Shown: positions 32,619 to 43,396, counted from the stretch's first letter. The stretch is DNA of 64,000 nt from Limanda limanda (GCF_963576545.1 NC_083647.1:1715507-1779506); one strand, 5' to 3'. Notes: generated by a model from the sequence alone, not told the origin. A program made the numbers and translations.

Positions 32619-32806
32619 ATCGCTTCTCGGCCTTTTGGCTAATATCAAGTGTAGTATCTGTTCTTATCAGTTTAATATCTGATATGTCCTCTATATGAGG
32701 ACTACATATTAAGCAGATTTTTGGCAAGAGGAGCAGAAATGTGGAGCTTGCTCCCTTCTCTCCACGCATCGACCTAGCATTGCAGTGCCGCTGGGAACGG
32801 TGCACT
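32619..32806 (+). ncRNA. RNU2: U2 snRNA copy 42
   Basis: G25U in the U2/U6 helix I region, shared with 36111; GATA instead of GATT before the start. PSE A form. Confidence 0.93.
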
Positions 32807-33108
32807 CTGTTCTTACCCTGTAGAAAAGCAAACACTCAAGACCTGCTGGGAGACTTGGTGAGAAACCAGAGTCAGCTATTTGGACCCAATGTAAGTGGTT
32901 CAGGGATCTATCGCTTAAACAGGCTTAAAAGCCAATCACAGTAGTCAGGGCAGGAGCTAATAAAGACGTGTATAATTTTGGTTGCCAAATGGGGGCGGGG
33001 TGGGAATGTTGCATACTGGGCTCTGACATGCGGAAAGAAAAGGCCTACCGTGAAGGTGGTGAATGTGACCGAGAGGCTCCACCGCTGCTCTCCAACACAG
33101 GGCCATGC

Positions 33109-33207
33109 TTACTCTGGTTTCTCTTCATAACGCACAAGTCTTTCGCCTTTTACTAAAGACTTCCGTGGAGAGGAACAAACATGAGTTGAATATATTTTTG
33201 GCAGGCT
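33109..33207 (+). pseudogene. Truncated U5 snRNA (no 3' hairpin or 3' box)
   Basis: Keeps the promoter, loop I and Sm site (first 99 nt, with G2U) and then breaks at GGCAGGCT into U2 3' flank sequence. The terminal hairpin and the 3'-end signal are gone, so a stable mature U5 is unlikely. A transcript would run on toward the next U5 3' box. Confidence 0.9.
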
Positions 33208-33468
33208 GGGAGACTTGTTGAGAAACCAGAGTCAGCTATTTGGACCCAATGTAAGTGGTTCAGGGATCTATCGCTTAAACAGGCTTAAAAGCCAATCACA
33301 GTAGTCAGGGCAGGAGCTAATAAAGACGTGTATAATTTTGGTTGCCAGATGGGGGCGGGGTGGGAATGTTGCATACTGGGCTCTGACATGCGGAAAGAAA
33401 AGGCCTACCGTGAAGGTGGTGAATGTGACCGAGAGGCTCCACCGCTGCTCTCCAACACAGGGCCATGC

Positions 33469-33585
33469 TGACTCTGGTTTCTCTTCATAACGCACAAGTC
33501 TTTCGCCTTTTACTAAAGACTTCCGTGGAGAGGAACAAATATGAGTTGAATATATTTTTGGCAGGCTTTGCTTCATGGCTGAGCC
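33469..33585 (+). ncRNA. RNU5: U5 snRNA copy 43 (after the 360-bp mini-unit)
   Basis: Full length with C72U. It sits 360 bp after the truncated U5 with no U2 between them. Shared variant with 37321. Confidence 0.93.
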
Positions 33586-33761
33586 TTTTGAAATTGTGAA
33601 AAGTCAAAGAGCTGTCTAGGTCAGAAATCAAGCGTCCACAAAGGAGAGCTCGGGCGGAGGTGATAAGCAGCAGCCATCGTTATGCACACCTCCAAATGTG
33701 GCACCATATCAAGTGAGATTTGTGCCAAGAGCCTGGCGTGGACATCCAACACTTGGGGATT

Positions 33762-33949
33762 ATCGCTTCTCGGCCTTTTGGCTAAGATCAAGTGTAGTAT
33801 CTGTTCTTATCAGTTTAATATCTGATATGTCCTCTATATGAGGACTACATATTAAGCAGATTTTTGGCAAGAGGAGCAGAAATGTGGAGCTTGCTCCCTT
33901 CTCTCCACGCATCGACCTAGCATTGCAGTGCCGCTGGGAACGGTGCACT
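33762..33949 (+). ncRNA. RNU2: U2 snRNA copy 43
   Basis: Consensus; PSE A form. Confidence 0.96.
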
Positions 33950-34251
33950 CTGTTCTTACCCTGTAGAAAAGCAAACACTCAAGACCTGCTGGTAGACTTG
34001 GTGAGAAACCAGAGTCAGCTATTTGGACCCAATGTAAGTGGTTCAGGGATCTATCGCTTAAACAGGCTTAAAAGCCAATCACAGTAGTCAGGGCAGGAGC
34101 TAATAAAGACGTGTATAATTTTGGTTGCCAGATGGGGGCGGGGTGGGAATGTTGCATACTGGGCTCTGACATGCGGAAAGAAAAGGCCTACCGTGAAGGT
34201 GGTGAATGTGACCGAGAGTCTCCACCGCTGCTCTCCAACACAGGGCCATGC

Positions 34252-34368
34252 TGACTCTGGTTTCTCTTCATAACGCACAAGTCTTTCGCCTTTTACTAAA
34301 GACTTCCGTGGAGAGGAACAAACATGAGTTGAATATATTTTTGGCAGGCTTTGCTTCATGGCTGAGCC
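34252..34368 (+). ncRNA. RNU5: U5 snRNA copy 44, altered 3' box
   Basis: RNA is consensus; 3' box GTGAAAAGACAAGGA. Confidence 0.93.
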
Positions 34369-34544
34369 TTTTGAAATTGTGAAAAGACAAGGAGCTGTCT
34401 AGGTCAGAAATCAAGCGTCCACAAAGGAGAGCTCGGGCGGAGGTGATAAGCAGCAGCCATCGTTATGCACACCTCCAAATGTGGCACCATATCAAGTGAG
34501 ATTTGTGCCAAGAGCCTGGCGTGGACATCCAACACTTGGGGATT

Positions 34545-34732
34545 ATTGCTTCTCGGCCTTTTGGCTAAGATCAAGTATAGTATCTGTTCTTATCAGTTTA
34601 ATATCTGATATGTCCTCTATGTGAGGACTACATATTAAGCAGATTTTTGGCAAGAGGAGCAGAAATGTGGAGCTTGCTCCCTTCTCTCCACGCATCGACC
34701 TAGCATTGCAGTGCCGCTGGGAACGGTGCACT
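34545..34732 (+). ncRNA. RNU2: U2 snRNA copy 44, branch-point recognition variant
   Basis: G33A changes GUAGUA to AUAGUA at 34577; also C3U and A77G. The only copy with a substitution in this hexamer. PSE A form. Confidence 0.91.
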
Positions 34733-35034
34733 CTGTTCTTACCCTGTAGAAAAGCAAACAGTCAAGACCTGCTGGGAGACTTGTTGAGAAACCAGAGTCA
34801 GCTATTTGGACCCAATGTAAGTGGTTCAGGGATCTATCGCTTAAACAGGCTTAAAAGCCAATCACAGTAGTCAGGGCAGGAGCTAATAAAGACGTGCATA
34901 ATTTTGGTTGCCAGATGGGGGCGGGGTGGGAATGTTGCATACTGGGCTCTGACATGCGGAAAGAAAAGGCCTACCGTGAAGGTGGTGAATGTGACCGAGA
35001 GGCTCCACCGCTGCTCTCCAACACAGGGCCATGC

Positions 35035-35151
35035 TGACTCTGGTTTCTCTTCATAACGCACAAGTCTTTCGCCTTTTACTAAAGACTTCCGTGGAGAGGA
35101 ACAAACATGAGTTGAATATATTTTTGGCAGGCTTTGCTTCATGGCTGAGCC
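35035..35151 (+). ncRNA. RNU5: U5 snRNA copy 45, altered 3' box
   Basis: RNA is consensus; 3' box GTGAAAAGACAAGGA. Confidence 0.93.
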
Positions 35152-35327
35152 TTTTGAAATTGTGAAAAGACAAGGAGCTGTCTAGGTCAGAAATCAAGCG
35201 TCCACAAAGGAGAGCTCGGGCGGAGGTGATAAGCAGCAGCCATCGTTATGCACACCTCCAAATGTGGCACCATCTCAAGTGAGATTTGTGCCAAGAGCCT
35301 GGCGTGGACATCCAACACTTGGGGATT

Positions 35328-35515
35328 ATCGCTTCTCGGCCTTTTGGCTAAGATCAAGTGTAGTATCTGTTCTTATCAGTTTAATATCTGATATGTCCTC
35401 TATGTGAGGACTACATATTAAGCAGATTTTTGGCAAGAGGAGCAGAAATGTGGAGCTTGCTCCCTTCTCTCCACGCATCGACCTAGCATTGCAGTGCCGC
35501 TGGGAACGGTGCACT
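35328..35515 (+). ncRNA. RNU2: U2 snRNA copy 45
   Basis: A77G; 3' flank AACAGTCAAG type. PSE C form. Confidence 0.95.
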
Positions 35516-35817
35516 CTGTTCTTACCCTGTAGAAAAGCAAACAGTCAAGACCTGCTGGGAGACTTGTTGAGAAACCAGAGTCAGCTATTTGGACCCAATG
35601 TAAGTGGTTCAGGGATCTATCGCTTAAACAGGCTTAAAAGCCAATCACAGTAGTCAGGGCAGGAGCTAATAAAGACGTGTATAATTTTATTTGCCAGATG
35701 GGGGCGGGGTGGGAATGTTGCATACTGGGCTCTGACATGCGGAAAGAAAAGGCCTACCGTGAAGGTGGTGAATGTGACCGAGAGTCTCCACCGCTGCTCT
35801 CCAACACAGGGCCATGC

Positions 35818-35934
35818 TGACTCTGGTTTCTCTTCATAACGCACAAGTCTTTCGCCTTTTACTAAAGACTTCCGTGGAGAGGAACAAACATGAGTTGAAT
35901 ATATTTTTGGCAGGCTTTGCTTCATGGCTGAGCC
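35818..35934 (+). ncRNA. RNU5: U5 snRNA copy 46
   Basis: RNA is consensus; upstream spacer has TTTATTTGCC instead of TTTGGTTGCC. Confidence 0.94.
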
Positions 35935-36110
35935 TTTTGAAATTGTGAAAAGTCAAAGAGCTGTCTAGGTCAGAAATCAAGCGTCCACAAAGGAGAGCTC
36001 GGGCGGAGGTGATAAGCAGCAGACATCGTTATGCACACCTCCAAATGTGGCACCATATCAAGTGAGATTTGTGCCAAGAGCCTGTCGTGGACATCCAACA
36101 CTTGGGGATT

Positions 36111-36298
36111 ATCGCTTCTCGGCCTTTTGGCTAATATCAAGTGTAGTATCTGTTCTTATCAGTTTAATATCTGATATGTCCTCTATATGAGGACTACATA
36201 TTAAGCAGATTTTTGGCAAGAGGAGCAGAAATGTGGAGCTTGCTCCCTTCTCTCCACGCATCGACCTAGCATTGCAGTGCCGCTGGGAACGGTGCACT
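36111..36298 (+). ncRNA. RNU2: U2 snRNA copy 46
   Basis: G25U as in 32619; CAGACATCG upstream is also shared. PSE A form. Confidence 0.93.
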
Positions 36299-36600
36299 CT
36301 GTTCTTACCCTGTAGAAAAGCAAACACTCAAGACCTGCTGGGAGACTTGGTGAGAAACCAGAGTCAGCTATTTGGACCCAATGTAAGTGGTTCAGGGATC
36401 TATCGCTTAAACAGGCTTAAAAGCCAATCACAGTAGTCAGGGCAGGAGCTAATAAAGACGTGTATAATTTTGGTTGCCAAATGGGGGCGGGGTGGGAATG
36501 TTGCATACTGGGCTCTGACATGCGGAAAGAAAAGGCCTACCGTGAAGGTGGTGAATGTGACCGAGAGGCTCCACCGCTGCTCTCCAACACAGGGCCATGC

Positions 36601-36699
36601 TTACTCTGGTTTCTCTTCATAACGCACAAGTCTTTCGCCTTTTACTAAAGACTTCCGTGGAGAGGAACAAACATGAGTTGAATATATTTTTGGCAGGCT
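36601..36699 (+). pseudogene. Truncated U5 snRNA (first of two)
   Basis: Same breakpoint and G2U variant as the truncated copy at 33109; lacks the 3' hairpin and 3' box. Confidence 0.9.
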
Positions 36700-36960
36700 G
36701 GGAGACTTGTTGAGAAACCAGAGTCAGCTATTTGGACCCAATGTAAGTGGTTCAGGGATCTATCGCTTAAACAGGCTTAAAAGCCAATCACAGTAGTCAG
36801 GGCAGGAGCTAATAAAGACGTGTATAATTTTGGTTGCCAAATGGGGGCGGGGTGGGAATGTTGCATACTGGGCTCTGACATGCGGAAAGAAAAGGCCTAC
36901 CGTGAAGGTGGTGAATGTGACCGAGAGGCTCCACCGCTGCTCTCCAACACAGGGCCATGC

Positions 36961-37059
36961 TTACTCTGGTTTCTCTTCATAACGCACAAGTCTTTCGCCT
37001 TTTACTAAAGACTTCCGTGGAGAGGAACAAACATGAGTTGAATATATTTTTGGCAGGCT
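36961..37059 (+). pseudogene. Truncated U5 snRNA (second of two)
   Basis: Repeats the previous truncated copy exactly 360 bp later, with its own full U5 promoter. Confidence 0.9.
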
Positions 37060-37320
37060 GGGAGACTTGTTGAGAAACCAGAGTCAGCTATTTGGACCCA
37101 ATGTAAGTGGTTCAGGGATCTATCGCTTAAACAGGCTTAAAAGCCAATCACAGTAGTCAGGGCAGGAGCTAATAAAGACGTGTATAATTTTGGTTGCCAG
37201 ATGGGGGCGGGGTGGGAATGTTGCATACTGGGCTCTGACATGCGGAAAGAAAAGGCCTACCGTGAAGGTGGTGAATGTGACCGAGAGGCTCCACCGCTGC
37301 TCTCCAACACAGGGCCATGC

Positions 37321-37437
37321 TGACTCTGGTTTCTCTTCATAACGCACAAGTCTTTCGCCTTTTACTAAAGACTTCCGTGGAGAGGAACAAATATGAGTTG
37401 AATATATTTTTGGCAGGCTTTGCTTCATGGCTGAGCC
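37321..37437 (+). ncRNA. RNU5: U5 snRNA copy 47 (after two mini-units)
   Basis: Full length with C72U; the third U5 start in 720 bp. Confidence 0.93.
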
Positions 37438-37613
37438 TTTTGAAATTGTGAAAAGTCAAAGAGCTGTCTAGGTCAGAAATCAAGCGTCCACAAAGGAGAG
37501 CTCGGGCGGAGGTGATAAGCAGCAGCCATCGTTATGCACACCTCCAAATGTGGCACCATATCAAGTGAGATTTGTGCCAAGAGCCTGGCGTGGACATCCA
37601 ACACTTGGGGATT

Positions 37614-37801
37614 ATCGCTTCTCGGCCTTTTGGCTAAGATCAAGTGTAGTATCTGTTCTTATCAGTTTAATATCATATATGTCCTCTATATGAGGTCTAC
37701 ATATTAAGCAGATTTTTGGCAAGAGGAGCAGAAATGTGGAGCTTGCTCCCTTCTCTCCACGCATCGACCTAGCATTGCAGTGCCGCTGGGAACGGTGCAC
37801 T
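37614..37801 (+). ncRNA. RNU2: U2 snRNA copy 47
   Basis: U62A, G63U and A83U weaken stems IIa and IIb; possibly impaired. PSE A form. Confidence 0.92.
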
Positions 37802-38103
37802 CTGTTCTTACCCTGTAGAAAAGCAAACACTCAAGACCTGCTGGTAGACTTGGTGAGAAACCAGAGTCAGCTATTTGGACCCAATGTAAGTGGTTCAGGG
37901 ATCTATCGCTTAAACAGGCTTAAAAGCCAATCACAGTAGTCAGGGCAGGAGCTAATAAAGACGTGTATAATTTTGGTTGCCAGATGGGGGCGGGGTGGGA
38001 ATGTTGCATACTGGGCTCTGACATGCGGAAAGAAAAGGCCTACCGTGAAGGTGGTGAATGTGACCGAGAGTCTCCACCGCTGCTCTCCAACACAGGGCCA
38101 TGC

Positions 38104-38220
38104 TGACTCTGGTTTCTCTTCATAACGCACAAGTCTTTCGCCTTTTACTAAAGACTTCCGTGGAGAGGAACAAACATGAGTTGAATATATTTTTGGCAGG
38201 CTTTGCTTCATGGCTGAGCC
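38104..38220 (+). ncRNA. RNU5: U5 snRNA copy 48
   Basis: RNA is consensus; GGAATTG before the 3' box, shared with 41048. Confidence 0.94.
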
Positions 38221-38396
38221 TTTTGGAATTGTGAAAAGTCAAAGAGCTGTCTAGGTCAGAAATCAAGCGTCCACAAAGGAGAGCTCGGGCGGAGGTGATA
38301 AGCAGCAGCCATCGTTAAGCACACCTCCAAATGTGGCACCATATCAAGTGAGATTTGTGCCAAGAGCCTGGCGTGGACATCCAACACTTGGGGATT

Positions 38397-38584
38397 ATCG
38401 CTTCTCGGCCTTTTGGCTAAGATCAAGTGTAGTATCTGTTCTTATCAGTTTAATATCTGATATGTCCTCTATATGAGGACTACATATTAAGCAGATTTTT
38501 GGCAAGAGGAGCAGAAATGTGGAGCTTGCTCCCTTCTCTCCACGCATCGACCTAGCATTGCAGTGCCGCTGGGAACGGTGCACT
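38397..38584 (+). ncRNA. RNU2: U2 snRNA copy 48
   Basis: RNA is consensus; the octamer-like site is AAGCACAC. PSE A form. Confidence 0.95.
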
Positions 38585-38886
38585 CTGTTCTTACCCTGTA
38601 GAAAAGCAAACACTCAAGACCTGCTGGGAGACTTGGTGAGAAACCAGAGTCAGCTATTTGGACCCAATGTAAGTGGTTCAGGGATCTATCGCTTAAACAG
38701 GCTTAAAAGCCAATCACAGTAGTCAGGGCAGGAGCTAATAAAGACGTGTATAATTTTGGTTGCCAGATGGGGGCGGGGTGGGAATGTTGCATACTGGGCT
38801 CTGACATGCGGAAAGAAAAGGCCTACCGTGAAGGTGGTGAATGTGACCGAGAGTCTCCACCGCTGCTCTCCAACACAGGGCCATGC

Positions 38887-39003
38887 TGACTCTGGTTTCT
38901 CTTCATAACGCACAAGTCTTTCGCCTTTTACTAAAAACTTCCGTGGAGAGGAACAAACATGAGTTGAATATATTTTTGGCAGGCTTTGCTTCATGGCTGA
39001 GCC
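38887..39003 (+). ncRNA. RNU5: U5 snRNA copy 49
   Basis: G50A breaks one loop I stem pair (C32-G50). Confidence 0.92.
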
Positions 39004-39179
39004 TTTTGAAATTGTGAAAAGTCAAAGAGCTGTCTAGGTCAGAAATCAAGCGTCCACAAAGGAGAGCTCGGGCGGAGGTGATAAGCAGCAGCCATCGTTA
39101 TGCACACCTCCAAATGTGGCACCATATCAAGTGAGATTTGTGCCAAGAGCCTGGCGTGGACATCCAACACTTGGGGATT

Positions 39180-39367
39180 ATCGCTTCTCTGCCTTTTGAC
39201 TGAGATCAAGTGTAGTATCTGTTCTTATCAGTTTAATATCTGATATGTCCTCTATATGAGGACTACATATTAAGCAGATTTTTGGCAAGAGGAGCAGAAA
39301 TGTGGAGCTTGCTCCCTTCTCTCCACGCATCGACCTAGCATTGCAGTGCCGCTGGGAACGGTGCACT
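39180..39367 (+). ncRNA. RNU2: U2 snRNA copy 49, several 5' changes
   Basis: G11U, G20A and A23G hit stem I and the U6-pairing segment; the branch-point hexamer is intact. PSE A form. The U5 that should follow is deleted. Confidence 0.91.
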
Positions 39368-39600
39368 CTGTTCTTACCCTGTAGAAAAGCAAACACTCAA
39401 GACCTGCTGGGAGACTTGGTGAGAAACCAGAGTCAGCTATTTGGACCCAACGTAAGTGGTTCAGGGATCTATCGCTTAAACAGGCTTAAAAGCCAATCAC
39501 AGTAGTCAGGGCAGGAGCTAATAAAGACGTGTATAATTTTGGTTGCCAGATGGGGGCGGGGTGGGAATGTTGCATACTGGGCTCTGACATGCGGAAAGAA

Positions 39601-39630
39601 AAGGCCTACCGTGAAAAGTCAAAGAGCTGT
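39601..39630 (+). other. Junction of a 186-bp deletion that removes U5
   Basis: The U5 PSE (TACCGTGAA) runs straight into the U5 3' box (GTGAAAAGTC). The unit is 597 bp instead of 783. GTGAA occurs at both parental ends, so a 5-bp microhomology deletion explains it. The unit whose U2 starts at 39180 is followed by no U5 gene. Confidence 0.92.
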
Positions 39631-39776
39631 CTAGGTCAGAAATCAAGCGTCCACAAAGGAGAGCTCGGGCGGAGGTGATAAGCAGCAGCCATCGTTATGC
39701 ACACCTCCAAATGTGGCACCATATCAAGTGAGATTTGTGCCAAGAGCCTGGCGTGGACATCCAACACTTGGGGATT

Positions 39777-39964
39777 ATTGCTTCTCGGCCTTTTGGCTAA
39801 GATCAAGTGTAGTATCTGTTCTTATCAGTTTAATATCTGATATGTCCTCTATGTGAGGACTACATATTAAGCAGATTTTTGCCAAGAGGAGCAGAAATGT
39901 GGAGCTTGCTCCCTTCTCTCCACGCATCGACCTAGCATTGCAGTGCCGCTGGGAACGGTGCACT
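39777..39964 (+). ncRNA. RNU2: U2 snRNA copy 50, altered Sm site
   Basis: C3U, A77G and G106C (Sm site AUUUUUGC). PSE A form. No U5 precedes it within its unit. Confidence 0.92.
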
Positions 39965-40266
39965 CTGTTCTTACCCTGTAGAAAAGCAAACAGTCAAGAC
40001 CTGCTGGGAGACTTGTTGAGAAACCAGAGTCAGCTATTTGGACCCAATGTAAGTGGTTCAGGGATCTATCGCTTAAACAGGCTTAAAAGCCAATCACAGT
40101 AGTCAGGGCAGGAGCTAATAAAGACGTGTATAATTTTGGTTGCCAGATGGGGGCGGGGTGGGAATGTTGCATACTGGGCTCTGACATGCGGAAAGAAAAG
40201 GCCTACCGTGAAGATGGTGAATGTGACCGAGAGGCTCCACCGCTGCTCTCCAACACAGGGCCATGC

Positions 40267-40383
40267 TGACTCTGGTTTCTCTTCATAACGCACAAGTCTT
40301 TCGCCTTTTACTAAAGACTTCCGTGGAGAGGAACAAACATGAGTTGAATATATTTTTGGTAGGCTTTGCTTCATGGCTGAGCC
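40267..40383 (+). ncRNA. RNU5: U5 snRNA copy 51
   Basis: C94U; PSE has GTGAAGATGG. Confidence 0.92.
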
Positions 40384-40559
40384 TTTTGAAATTGTGAAAA
40401 GTCAAAGAGCTGTCTAGGTCAGAAATCAAGCGTCCACAAAATAGAGCTCGGGCGAAGGTGATAAGCAGCAGCCATCGTTATGCACACCTCCAAATGTGGC
40501 ACCATCTCAAGTGAGATTTGTGCCAAGAGCCTGGCGTGGACATCCAACACTTGGGGATT

Positions 40560-40745
40560 ATCGCTTCTCGGCTTTTTGGCTAAGATCAAGTGTAGTCTGT
40601 TCTTATCAGTTTAATATCTGATATGTCCTCTATATGAGGACTACATATTAAGCAGATTTTTGGCAAGAGGAGCAGAAATGTGGAGCTTGCTCCCTTCTCT
40701 CCACGCATCGACCTAGCATTGCAGTGCCGCTGGGAACGGTGCACT
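40560..40745 (+). ncRNA. RNU2: U2 snRNA copy 51, probably defective
   Basis: A 2-nt deletion turns GUAGUAUCUG into GUAGUCUG at 40592-40599, removing the end of the branch-point recognition sequence; C14U also affects stem I. 186 nt long. Very likely non-functional in branch-site selection. PSE C form. Confidence 0.9.
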
Positions 40746-41047
40746 CTGTTCTTACCCTGTAGAAAAGCAAACACTCAAGACCTGCTGGTAGACTTGGTGA
40801 GAAACCAGAGTCAGCTATTTGGACCCAATGTAAGTGGTTCAGGGATCTATCGCTTAAACAGGCTTAAAAGCCAATCACAGTAGTCAGGGCAGGAGCTAAT
40901 AAAGACGTGTATAATTTTGGTTGCCAGATGGGGGCGGGGTGGGAATGTTGCATACTGGGCTCTGACATGCGGAAAGAAAAGGCCTACCGTGAAGGTGGTG
41001 AATGTGACCGAGAGTCTCCACCGCTGCTCTCCAACACAGGGCCATGC

Positions 41048-41164
41048 TGACTCTGGTTTCTCTTCATAACGCACAAGTCTTTCGCCTTTTACTAAAGACT
41101 TCCGTGGAGAGGAACAAACATGAGTTGAATATATTTTTGGCAGGCTTTGCTTCATGGCTGAGCC
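41048..41164 (+). ncRNA. RNU5: U5 snRNA copy 52
   Basis: RNA is consensus; GGAATTG before the 3' box. Confidence 0.94.
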
Positions 41165-41340
41165 TTTTGGAATTGTGAAAAGTCAAAGAGCTGTCTAGGT
41201 CAGAAATCAAGCGTCCACAAAGGAGAGCTCGGGCGGAGGTGATAAGCAGCAGCCATCGTTAAGCACACCTCCAAATGTGGCACCATATCAAGTGAGATTT
41301 GTGCCAAGAGCCTGGCGTGGACATCCAACACTTGGGGATT

Positions 41341-41528
41341 ATCGCTTCTCGGCCTTTTGGCTAAGATCAAGTGTAGTATCTGTTCTTATCAGTTTAATAT
41401 CTGATATGTCCTCTATATGAGGACTACATATTAAGCAGATTTTTGGCAAGAGGAGCAGAAATGTGGAGCTTGCTCCCTTCTCTCCACGCATCGACCTAGC
41501 ATTGCAGTGCCGCTGGGAACGGTGCACT
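41341..41528 (+). ncRNA. RNU2: U2 snRNA copy 52
   Basis: RNA is consensus; octamer-like site AAGCACAC as in 38397. PSE A form. Confidence 0.95.
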
Positions 41529-41830
41529 CTGTTCTTACCCTGTAGAAAAGCAAACACTCAAGACCTGCTGGGAGACTTGGTGAGAAACCAGAGTCAGCTA
41601 TTTGGACCCAATGTAAGTGGTTCAGGGATCTATCGCTTAAACAGGCTTAAAAGCCAATCACAGTAGTCAGGGCAGGAGCTAATAAAGACGTGTATAATTT
41701 TGGTTGCCAGATGGGGGCGGGGTGGGAATGTTGCATACTGGGCTCTGACATGCGGAAAGAAAAGGCCTACCGTGAAGGTGGTGAATGTGACCGAGAGGCT
41801 CCACCGCTGCTCTCCAACACAGGGCCATGC

Positions 41831-41947
41831 TGACTCTGGTTTCTCTTCATAACGCACAAGTCTTTCGCCTTTTACTAAAGACTTCCGTGGAGAGGAACAA
41901 ACATGAGTTGAATATATTTTTGGCAGGCTTTGCTTCATGGCTGAGCC
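41831..41947 (+). ncRNA. RNU5: U5 snRNA copy 53
   Basis: Consensus. Confidence 0.94.
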
Positions 41948-42123
41948 TTTTGAAATTGTGAAAAGTCAAAGAGCTGTCTAGGTCAGAAATCAAGCGTCCA
42001 CAAAGGAGAGCTCGGGCGGAGGTGATAAGCAGCAGCCATCGTTATGCACACCTCCAAATGTGGCACCATCTCAAGTGAGATTTGTGCCAAGAGCCTGGCG
42101 TGGACATCCAACACTTGGGGATT

Positions 42124-42311
42124 ATCGCTTCTCGGCCTTTTGGCTAAGATCAAGTGTAGTATCTGTTCTTATCAGTTTAATATCTGATATGTCCTCTATA
42201 TGAGGACTACATATTAAGCAGATTTTTGGCAAGAGGAGCAGAAATGTGGAGCTTGCTCCCTTCTCTCCACGCATCGACCTAGCATTGCAGTGCCGCTGGG
42301 AACGGTGCACT
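42124..42311 (+). ncRNA. RNU2: U2 snRNA copy 53
   Basis: Consensus; PSE C form. Confidence 0.96.
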
Positions 42312-42613
42312 CTGTTCTTACCCTGTAGAAAAGCAAACACTCAAGACCTGCTGGGAGACTTGGTGAGAAACCAGAGTCAGCTATTTGGACCCAATGTAAG
42401 TGGTTCAGGGATCTATCGCTTAAACAGGCTTAAAAGCCAATCACAGTAGTCAGGGCAGGAGCTAATAAAGACGTGTATAATTTTGGTTGCCAGATGGGGG
42501 CGGGGTGGGAATGTTGCATACTGGGCTCTGACATGTGGAAAGAAAAGGCCTACCGTGAAGGTGGTGAATGTGACCGAGAGGCTCCACCGCTGCTCTCCAA
42601 CACAGGGCCATGC

Positions 42614-42730
42614 TGACTCTGGTTTTTCTTCATAACGCACAAGTCTTTCGCCTTTTACTAAAGACTTCCGTGGAGAGGAACAAACATGAGTTGAATATAT
42701 TTTTGGCAGGCTTTGCTTCATGGCTGAGCC
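42614..42730 (+). ncRNA. RNU5: U5 snRNA copy 54
   Basis: C13U in the 5' stem (GTTTTTCTTC). Confidence 0.93.
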
Positions 42731-42906
42731 TTTTGAAATTGTGAAAAGTCAAAGAGCTGTCTAGGTCAGAAATCAAGCGTCTACAAAGGAGAGCTCGGGC
42801 GGAGGTGATAAGCAGCAGCCATCGTTATGCACACCTCCAAATGTGGCACCATATCAAGTGAGATTTGTGCCAAGAGCCTGACGTGGACATCCAACACTTG
42901 GGGATT

Positions 42907-43094
42907 ATCGCTTCTCGGCCTTTTGGCTAAGATCAAGTGTAGTATCTGTTCTTATCAGTTTAATATCTGATATGTCCTCTATCTGAGGACTTCATATTAA
43001 GCAGATTTTTGGCAAGAGGAGCAGAAATGTGGAGCTTGCTCCCTTCTCTCCACGCATCGACCTAGCATTGCAGTGCCGCTGGGAACGGTGCACT
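42907..43094 (+). ncRNA. RNU2: U2 snRNA copy 54
   Basis: A77C and A86U around IIb; the stem pairs. PSE A form. Confidence 0.94.
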
Positions 43095-43396
43095 CTGTTC
43101 TTACCCTGTAGAAAAGCAAACACTCAAGACCTGCTGGGAGACTTGGTGAGAAACCAGAGTCAGCTATTTGGACCCAATGTAAGTGGTTCAGGGATCTATC
43201 GCTTAAACAGGCTTAAAAGCCAATCACAGTAGTCAGGGCAGGAGCTAATAAAGACGTGTATAATTTTGGTTGCCAGATGGGGGCGGGGTGGGAATGTTGC
43301 ATACTGGGCTCTGACATGCGGAAAGAAAAGGCCTACCGTGAAGGTGGTGAATATGACCGAGAGGCTCCACCGCTGCTCTCCAACACAGGGCCATGC

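Larger units (their letters stand above)
32619..33761 (+). repeat. 1143-bp unit: one 783-bp unit plus one 360-bp U5-only mini-unit
   Basis: After a truncated U5 ending at 33207, the sequence jumps back to the 3' flank of U2 (GGGAGACTTG) and replays the spacer, U5 promoter and a full U5. The junction shares GCT with both parents, so a 3-bp microhomology event is likely. The mini-unit is 33208-33567. Confidence 0.9.
36111..37613 (+). repeat. 1503-bp unit: one 783-bp unit plus two 360-bp U5-only mini-units
   Basis: This has the same junction and the same private variants as the unit at 32619, but with two mini-units (36700-37059 and 37060-37419). It looks like a duplicate of that block in which the mini-unit was then amplified once more. 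Confidence 0.9.
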
